Source: Alteromonas sp. KUL49
GTDB lineage: Bacteria > Pseudomonadota > Gammaproteobacteria > Enterobacterales > Alteromonadaceae
Length of the DNA: 64,000 bases
Reading direction: 5' to 3'
Assembly (NCBI RefSeq): GCF_006538345.1
Contig: NZ_BJKL01000012.1
Span: 62,001-126,000, forward strand
How positions within the stretch are numbered: the stretch's first letter is position 1; each line of letters starts with the position of its first letter. A model generated the notes under the pieces. The model ran no database searches and was not told the origin of the DNA. It saw nothing but the letters and a program-made list of their open reading frames with translations. Positions 57,195 through 64,000 of the stretch are shown here, piece after piece. Both the position numbers and the translations under genes were made by a program.

Positions 57195-57512
57195 TTACGC
57201 CCACAATTTTTCTAATTGATAGAAATCCCGTGTTTCATCTTGCATCACGTGCAGGATGACCTCTCCAAAATCAACCAATACCCACTCGCCAGTATCCTTT
57301 CCGTCAAAGTTACTCGGCGCAATTCCAGCGCGCTTAGCTTCTACAATGGCATTCTCTGCAATAGCTACCACGTGGCGTTTCGAATTACCTGAGCAAATAA
57401 TCATCGTATCGGTAATGCTCGATTTTCCGCGTACATCTAGTTCAATAACATCGCGGGCTTTCATGTCGTCTATTTTGTCTAGTACGAATTGTTTGAGTTG
57501 TTGACTCTCCAA
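57195..57512 (-). CDS. rsfS: ribosomal silencing factor RsfS
   Basis: A 105-residue protein that binds ribosomal protein L14 and blocks subunit joining in starvation. Marks are FVLDKIDDMKARDVIELDVR, GKSSITDTMIICSGNSKRHV and HVMQDETRDFYQLEKLWA. The frame is open further upstream into nadD, but TTG at 57512 has GAGG eight bases ahead and gives 105 residues, the same as E. coli. Confidence 0.94.
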   Translation of the reverse strand: MESQQLKQFVLDKIDDMKARDVIELDVRGKSSITDTMIICSGNSKRHVVAIAENAIVEAKRAGIAPSNFDGKDTGEWVLVDFGEVILHVMQDETRDFYQLEKLWA

Positions 57513-57525
57513 AAGTTTTCCTCGT

Positions 57526-58164
57526 CTACTTCTTTTTATACAGTTTGTGATGACGTATGTAATCAAGTACAGGCTGTGAAAGCCATTGCTGCATATTATC
57601 ATCGTCTTCGTGTTGAATCTTGGTACGGAGTTCGGTTGAAGAAACCGTGACTAACCCAGAATTTGCCAGATAGACGTACCCATTTTCTGCCGTATGCAGT
57701 GTGTTCACGTCCGTGGTGGTATGAGCCTCTAGCCAAGGCAAGATGTGGTCAGGTGGCGAATATTGCTGATCATCACGACGCATCACGACGATATGGCAAT
57801 AGTCGAGTAGCGTCTCCCACACGTACCATTTATGCAAAGTATACAGGGAATCTGCCCCAATGAAAAAACAGATTGTGTGTTTGTCTCTTTGTTTGAGAGC
57901 TTTAAGGGTTTTTACGGTGTATGAGGGACTGGGCAGTTCCAATTCAATGAGTTCAGGGTACAACCGCTGATCGGTTTCACAGAGCACTTTAACCATATTC
58001 ACTCTGTGTTTTTGCTCAACTTGAACCGGCTTGTGTGGCGCTATTTTACATGGCATGAGCCCTAGCTTTTTGATACCTAAGTGAGTTGCGACTTCGAGGG
58101 CTGGGGTAATATGACCATGGTGAGGTGGGTTGAATGTACCCCCTAAAATGGCTGATATGCTCAC
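57526..58164 (-). CDS. nadD: nicotinate-nucleotide adenylyltransferase
   Basis: A 212-residue enzyme that makes deamido-NAD from nicotinate mononucleotide and ATP. It starts SISAILGGTFNPPHHGHITP, with GGTFNPPHxGH as the nucleotide-binding loop, and ends with VSSTELRTKI (the SxTxxR-type motif). The GTG at 58164 overlaps the holA stop as GTGA. The upstream extension of the frame lies within holA. Confidence 0.95.
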   Translation of the reverse strand: MSISAILGGTFNPPHHGHITPALEVATHLGIKKLGLMPCKIAPHKPVQVEQKHRVNMVKVLCETDQRLYPELIELELPSPSYTVKTLKALKQRDKHTICFFIGADSLYTLHKWYVWETLLDYCHIVVMRRDDQQYSPPDHILPWLEAHTTTDVNTLHTAENGYVYLANSGLVTVSSTELRTKIQHEDDDNMQQWLSQPVLDYIRHHKLYKKK

Positions 58165-59198
58165 TGTTGTGTTAGGTCCATAAAGGGAATATGAAAAACA
58201 CTGAGCCCCATAAACATCATGCAAAGGTGACTCAGTTTTACATAGGGTTTAGCAATTGATTCTTGTTTAAATGCCAAATCAGCTTGGCTAAGTGCTATGT
58301 GAATATGGTCAAGATTGTCTTGGCTAAGGCGGCGAAGGGCAGTCTCATATCCGCCTTGTCTGTTGCGCCAAATGCCAAAACGTTGCCATTGCACTTGTTG
58401 GCCTGATGACATTACAAGTTTAAGTTTATTTAGAGTTTCCCATTCTCTTACCAGGGCCCATATCACAATGTTAGGCTCTAACCCTTCGCTTTCTAGGCGT
58501 CCGAGCATTTTTATACATTTATTAGCATCGCCTGCCAGCATCACATCGACGAGTTGAAAAACGTTGAATCGAGACTGATCAACCATAGCGGCTTCAATTT
58601 GCTGCTCAGTAACAGACTGTCCGGGGTAGAGTAGCGCTAATTTATCAATTTCTTGTCTCGCAGCCATCAAATTACCCTCGCAAAAATCAGCTATCAGGCT
58701 AATACCCGCGGGTGATACTGTGAGTTGATGGGATTGGACATGCGAACTTATCCATGCTGAGAGCTGTCTTCCTTCTAACGGATAACAGAGGGTATGCACC
58801 CCAACATCATCAAGGGCCTTAAACCATTTTCCTTTCTGTACGTCCTTGCCAATCTTCGGGCCATGAACCAATAGAAGGGTATCGCGGTTGAGCGTTGATG
58901 CCACTTGCTGTAGTACTTTACTGCCCTCAGTTCCGGGCTTGCCGGTAGGTAGCTCTAATTCGATAAATTGTTGCTGAGAGAACAAAGAAAGACTTTGTGT
59001 AGCCTCAATCAATTGTGACCAAGAAAAATCTTTATCTGCTACTAAAACCGTGCGTTCTTCGAAACCTTCCGATTTTGCTTTTGTACGAATTTGACCGATG
59101 ACATCAAACTTTTGTTGAGGCTCATCTCCGAACACCATATAGCAGGACTTGAGTCCTTTACTGATGTCATTGGTGAATTGATTTGGATAAACCTGCAT
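58161..59198 (-). CDS. holA: DNA polymerase III delta subunit
   Basis: A 345-residue clamp-loader subunit that opens the beta clamp. It starts QVYPNQFTNDISKGLKSCYM, then VFGDEPQQKFDVIGQIR. LLVHGPKIGKDVQKGKWFKAL and EGNLMAARQEIDKLALLYPG fit the AAA-like fold and lid. The gene lies between lptE and nadD, the conserved order, and is coupled to nadD by overlap. Confidence 0.95.
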   Translation of the reverse strand: MQVYPNQFTNDISKGLKSCYMVFGDEPQQKFDVIGQIRTKAKSEGFEERTVLVADKDFSWSQLIEATQSLSLFSQQQFIELELPTGKPGTEGSKVLQQVASTLNRDTLLLVHGPKIGKDVQKGKWFKALDDVGVHTLCYPLEGRQLSAWISSHVQSHQLTVSPAGISLIADFCEGNLMAARQEIDKLALLYPGQSVTEQQIEAAMVDQSRFNVFQLVDVMLAGDANKCIKMLGRLESEGLEPNIVIWALVREWETLNKLKLVMSSGQQVQWQRFGIWRNRQGGYETALRRLSQDNLDHIHIALSQADLAFKQESIAKPYVKLSHLCMMFMGLSVFHIPFMDLTQQ

Positions 59199-59209
59199 TG
59201 AGAGGTGAG

Positions 59210-59737
59210 TTACGTTGACGCAGGTGAAACAAGAGTGGCTTGGTTAGCCAATCGGCGAATAATGATATCTGCAGCTTCTTTGCGCATCTCTTCCAACACA
59301 AGTTCGAGCTCACGTGTTTTCGCCAACACTTGGTCAGGATCATCTTGATAATCTCTGACGATTTCAAATTGTGTGTCTAGAGGAGCTTTTCCTGGAAAGG
59401 TCACTCTATATCGAACGTTAAAAACAAGTTCGTATTCAGCAACTTGTCCAGATGCGTAAACAGATAGCAATTGGCGTTTTAAGTCCTCTGGTGCCAAATG
59501 AATAGCAATAGCCGGTACATCAGCGTCTTCAACGTCTTCTATTGATAGGTCATTCAAGCCATAGAGTTGTAAACGCTTGCGCAATGTGCGCTCCATAGGA
59601 GCGTGCAGCACAAAGCTAGTGACAACCACGTTATCAACATTGTCGGGTAGTGCAGGGGCACCACGAAGCTGAAAACCGCATCCTGTTGTCGCTGCCGACA
59701 ACAGGATAACCAGCCCTAACCAGAGGAGTTTACGCAT
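59210..59737 (-). CDS. lptE: LPS-assembly lipoprotein LptE
   Basis: A 175-residue outer-membrane lipoprotein that plugs the LptD barrel during lipopolysaccharide export. It has signal MRKLLWLGLVILLSAATTGC with lipobox TTGC, then GFQLRGAPALPDNVDNVVV, the family-typical start. The frame extends upstream into leuS, but ATG 59737 gives the signal peptide directly and lies one base after the leuS stop. Confidence 0.95.
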   Translation of the reverse strand: MRKLLWLGLVILLSAATTGCGFQLRGAPALPDNVDNVVVTSFVLHAPMERTLRKRLQLYGLNDLSIEDVEDADVPAIAIHLAPEDLKRQLLSVYASGQVAEYELVFNVRYRVTFPGKAPLDTQFEIVRDYQDDPDQVLAKTRELELVLEEMRKEAADIIIRRLANQATLVSPAST

Positions 59738-59738
59738 T

Positions 59739-62361
<2,623 letters not shown>

Positions 62362-62567
62362 TTAGTAAAATTAAATATTTGTCTTAAAACAGCGAGTGAA
62401 AACGCAGGCAACGTTTAATTTTTTGCTGTTTCTAAAAATTATAGCGCCATAGAATAACCTAGCGACGATGAACGCCTCAATAGATTTACCCATATTGACG
62501 ACAAAATCTTGTATTGTGGTTGAAAAATTGAACAAGCAGCGAGAATGATGGTGTTCTACCGCTTGAG

Positions 62568-63101
62568 TTAATCGACCTGTTGCAGTTCACTGTAGGTCAC
62601 CAGCGCAGAAAGTTGTTGAAGTTGCACTTGGTCTACAATAGCGGCCAATCCCTCTGCGTTGCTCTCAATGACGCCGTTGACAGTGTAAGTCAGAGTAATG
62701 CGAGTACCCTCGTCAAATGGGGTTATTGACCAGACCAATGCCCCTGACAACCCCATATCACGAAGTGGACCTAAGCCACCAATCATTACCAGTTTTTGAT
62801 TGGGTACAACCATTGAGACCCGCATATGTTCGGCTGATTGATTATCGGAAGTTTCACAGAAACAGCCGCCGGCAAAAGCATCGATTCGCATTGTACCTTC
62901 CCACCATGAATGATCTTTTGGCCACCATTGGTCTACACGGTTTACAAGCGCTTGATATAACGCTTTGTCACTGGCTTTTGTATGGATACTGTTAGTCAAC
63001 GAAAAACCGTAATTTGAAGATCGTGTAACTTCTGAGAAGCAGACTGGCGAGATTACTATCAACGTTGCTATCAAAAAGTTGAGCGCTGAGCGGTTTATCA
63101 T
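62568..63101 (-). CDS. hypothetical secreted SRPBCC-like protein
   Basis: About 177 residues with a signal peptide (ALNFLIATLIVISPVCFS). The body looks like an SRPBCC/START-type helix-grip fold: an opening strand FSLTNSIHTKASDKALYQAL, VDQWWPKDHSWWEGTMRID, and late strands ALVWSITPFDEGTRITLTY followed by a long final helix. Polyketide-cyclase-like or AHSA1-like proteins share this layout, but an exported one is unusual. The ATG near 63101 has GGAG at a suitable distance. A GTG further up (63134) is less likely. It is divergent from the Lon-like gene. Confidence 0.7.
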   Translation of the reverse strand: MINRSALNFLIATLIVISPVCFSEVTRSSNYGFSLTNSIHTKASDKALYQALVNRVDQWWPKDHSWWEGTMRIDAFAGGCFCETSDNQSAEHMRVSMVVPNQKLVMIGGLGPLRDMGLSGALVWSITPFDEGTRITLTYTVNGVIESNAEGLAAIVDQVQLQQLSALVTYSELQQVD

Positions 63102-63281
63102 AAAGACTCCAGTGTAAAGACGCTTGAATATCACTTGAAAATCAGGGTTTGACTGTAGCTATGTTAAATTTGGCTATTTGTTCATCATTTACCCAGCTAA
63201 TACAAGGGTTTGACTGACTAGCGTTTGACACATTAGTCAATTAGGGTTTCACTTAGCGTAAAGTACTTTATAAAGAAGACC

Positions 63282-64000
63282 ATGCCAAGCCAGATTCAGT
63301 ATTCGGCACTAAACTCCAGTGCCTTGTCTCCCGGTATCAATCGCGACCTAGTAGAGAGCGCATTACATGATGACGACGTGTTGCAGGCAACCTTTATTGG
63401 GCAGGAGCGTGCCCGAGAAGCGTTGACTTTTGGATTGGGCATTAATGCAAAAGGTTACAATCTATACGTCATGGGGGAACCCTCTACAGGTCGTTTTACA
63501 CTGGTTAAAGACTACATCGAACGGCAAGTCGCAGCGTTATCTGCGCCTGATGATTGGTGTTATATCAATAACTTTGATGACGAGAGAGCACCAATTGCAC
63601 TGCGCTTCTCACCCAGTGGTGCAAAAGCGTTCCGCAAAGATATTGCTCAACTTATCGACGATGTTCTAGATACTTACCCCGTAGCGTTTGATAACCCGGG
63701 GTACCAACGCAGAAAAGCATCAATTACGCGAGATTTTGAGCAAAAATACGATAAAGCCATCGAGAGCGTAGAACGCTATGCTCAAGCTAACGACGTTGCA
63801 ATGTATGAAGAAGACGGTACTATCAGTTTTTCTCCCATCGTAGAGGGTAAACCACTCAACGACAAAGAGTTTGCTCGTTTCGATGACAAATCACGTCAGT
63901 ATTTTTACGATTTAATCGATGAGCTGGAAAATCGGCTGAGTGAGAGCTTACTGAGTTTGCCAGCTTGGAAGCGAGAAAACGCGGGTGCATTGAAAACGCT
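63282..64000 (+). CDS. Lon-like ATP-dependent protease, N-terminal part (runs off the window)
   Basis: The frame is open from ATG 63282 to the window end (about 239 residues). It starts MPSQIQYSALNSSALSPGIN and has TFIGQERAREALTFGLGINA, then NLYVMGEPSTGRFTLVKDYI, where GEPSTGR stands in for the Walker A loop. It continues with WCYINNFDDERAPIALRFSP. This is the layout of the Lon-like AAA+ proteases (LonB-like, family S16) found in many gammaproteobacteria besides Lon itself. The catalytic Ser-Lys region lies outside the window. The exact substrate class is unknown. Confidence 0.85.
   Translation, partial: MPSQIQYSALNSSALSPGINRDLVESALHDDDVLQATFIGQERAREALTFGLGINAKGYNLYVMGEPSTGRFTLVKDYIERQVAALSAPDDWCYINNFDDERAPIALRFSPSGAKAFRKDIAQLIDDVLDTYPVAFDNPGYQRRKASITRDFEQKYDKAIESVERYAQANDVAMYEEDGTISFSPIVEGKPLNDKEFARFDDKSRQYFYDLIDELENRLSESLLSLPAWKRENAGALKT

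Overview
The window is chromosomal DNA from a free-living marine gammaproteobacterium, most likely an Alteromonadales member (Alteromonas, Aestuariibacter or Glaciecola relatives). The case rests on gene content and order. There is a gltA / sdhCDAB-sucABCD citric-acid-cycle block, smc beside cysZ, zipA and a ligase, comEC-msbA-lpxK-kdsB, and a long envelope and housekeeping run from leuS to lipA. Base composition looks uniform and moderate in GC. I see no rRNA, tRNA, CRISPR array, transposase or prophage.

Layout. Positions 1-9.0 kb are a mixed accessory stretch: a GNAT acetyltransferase tail, a small secreted protein with a PhzF-like isomerase, a secreted GH31 enzyme, a GGDEF and EAL pair, and an M2 (ACE-like) peptidase. 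9.1-19.9 kb holds cdd, nlpI followed by a Sel1-repeat/zinc-peptidase-like protein, cysZ, smc, zipA and a divergent NAD-dependent DNA ligase. 20-22.4 kb holds a PEP-CTERM-type protein, a flavodoxin-fold reductase, soxR and a BLUF photoreceptor. 22.4-32.5 kb holds DUF2062, comEC, msbA, lpxK, ycaR, kdsB, an SDR, rimO and a LytTR regulator. 32.6-38.7 kb holds an outer-membrane barrel, small conserved genes, tcdA, a phosphomannomutase and gltA. 39.4-49.3 kb is the succinate dehydrogenase, 2-oxoglutarate dehydrogenase and succinyl-CoA synthetase operon, with lipAB, which make the lipoyl cofactor SucB needs, just beyond on the other strand. 49.4-62.3 kb, all on the minus strand, runs leuS-lptE-holA-nadD-rsfS-rlmH-mrdA-rodA-rlpA-dacA-ybeD-lipB-lipA. 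The window ends inside a Lon-like protease gene.

Main caution. Six otherwise well-conserved genes are broken by a single-base change: a GGDEF-EAL gene, the M2 peptidase (amber codon), the ligase, msbA, sucA and leuS. Four of the five indels lie in or next to six-base homopolymers, and leuS and msbA are normally essential. Sequencing or assembly error is the likeliest common cause, and products should be judged on the joined frames.

Most interesting biology. A near-perfect SoxR promoter reads away from soxR into an unlisted 35-codon ORF and a flavodoxin-fold reductase. Paired TTCGTACAT repeats lie between a membrane-bound LytTR regulator and a divergent outer-membrane barrel gene. The ligase at the zipA locus seems to lack the motif IV lysine. 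An M64-like zinc-peptidase motif is fused to Sel1 repeats directly behind nlpI. A 207-bp nested inverted-repeat element lies between the SDR gene and rimO.
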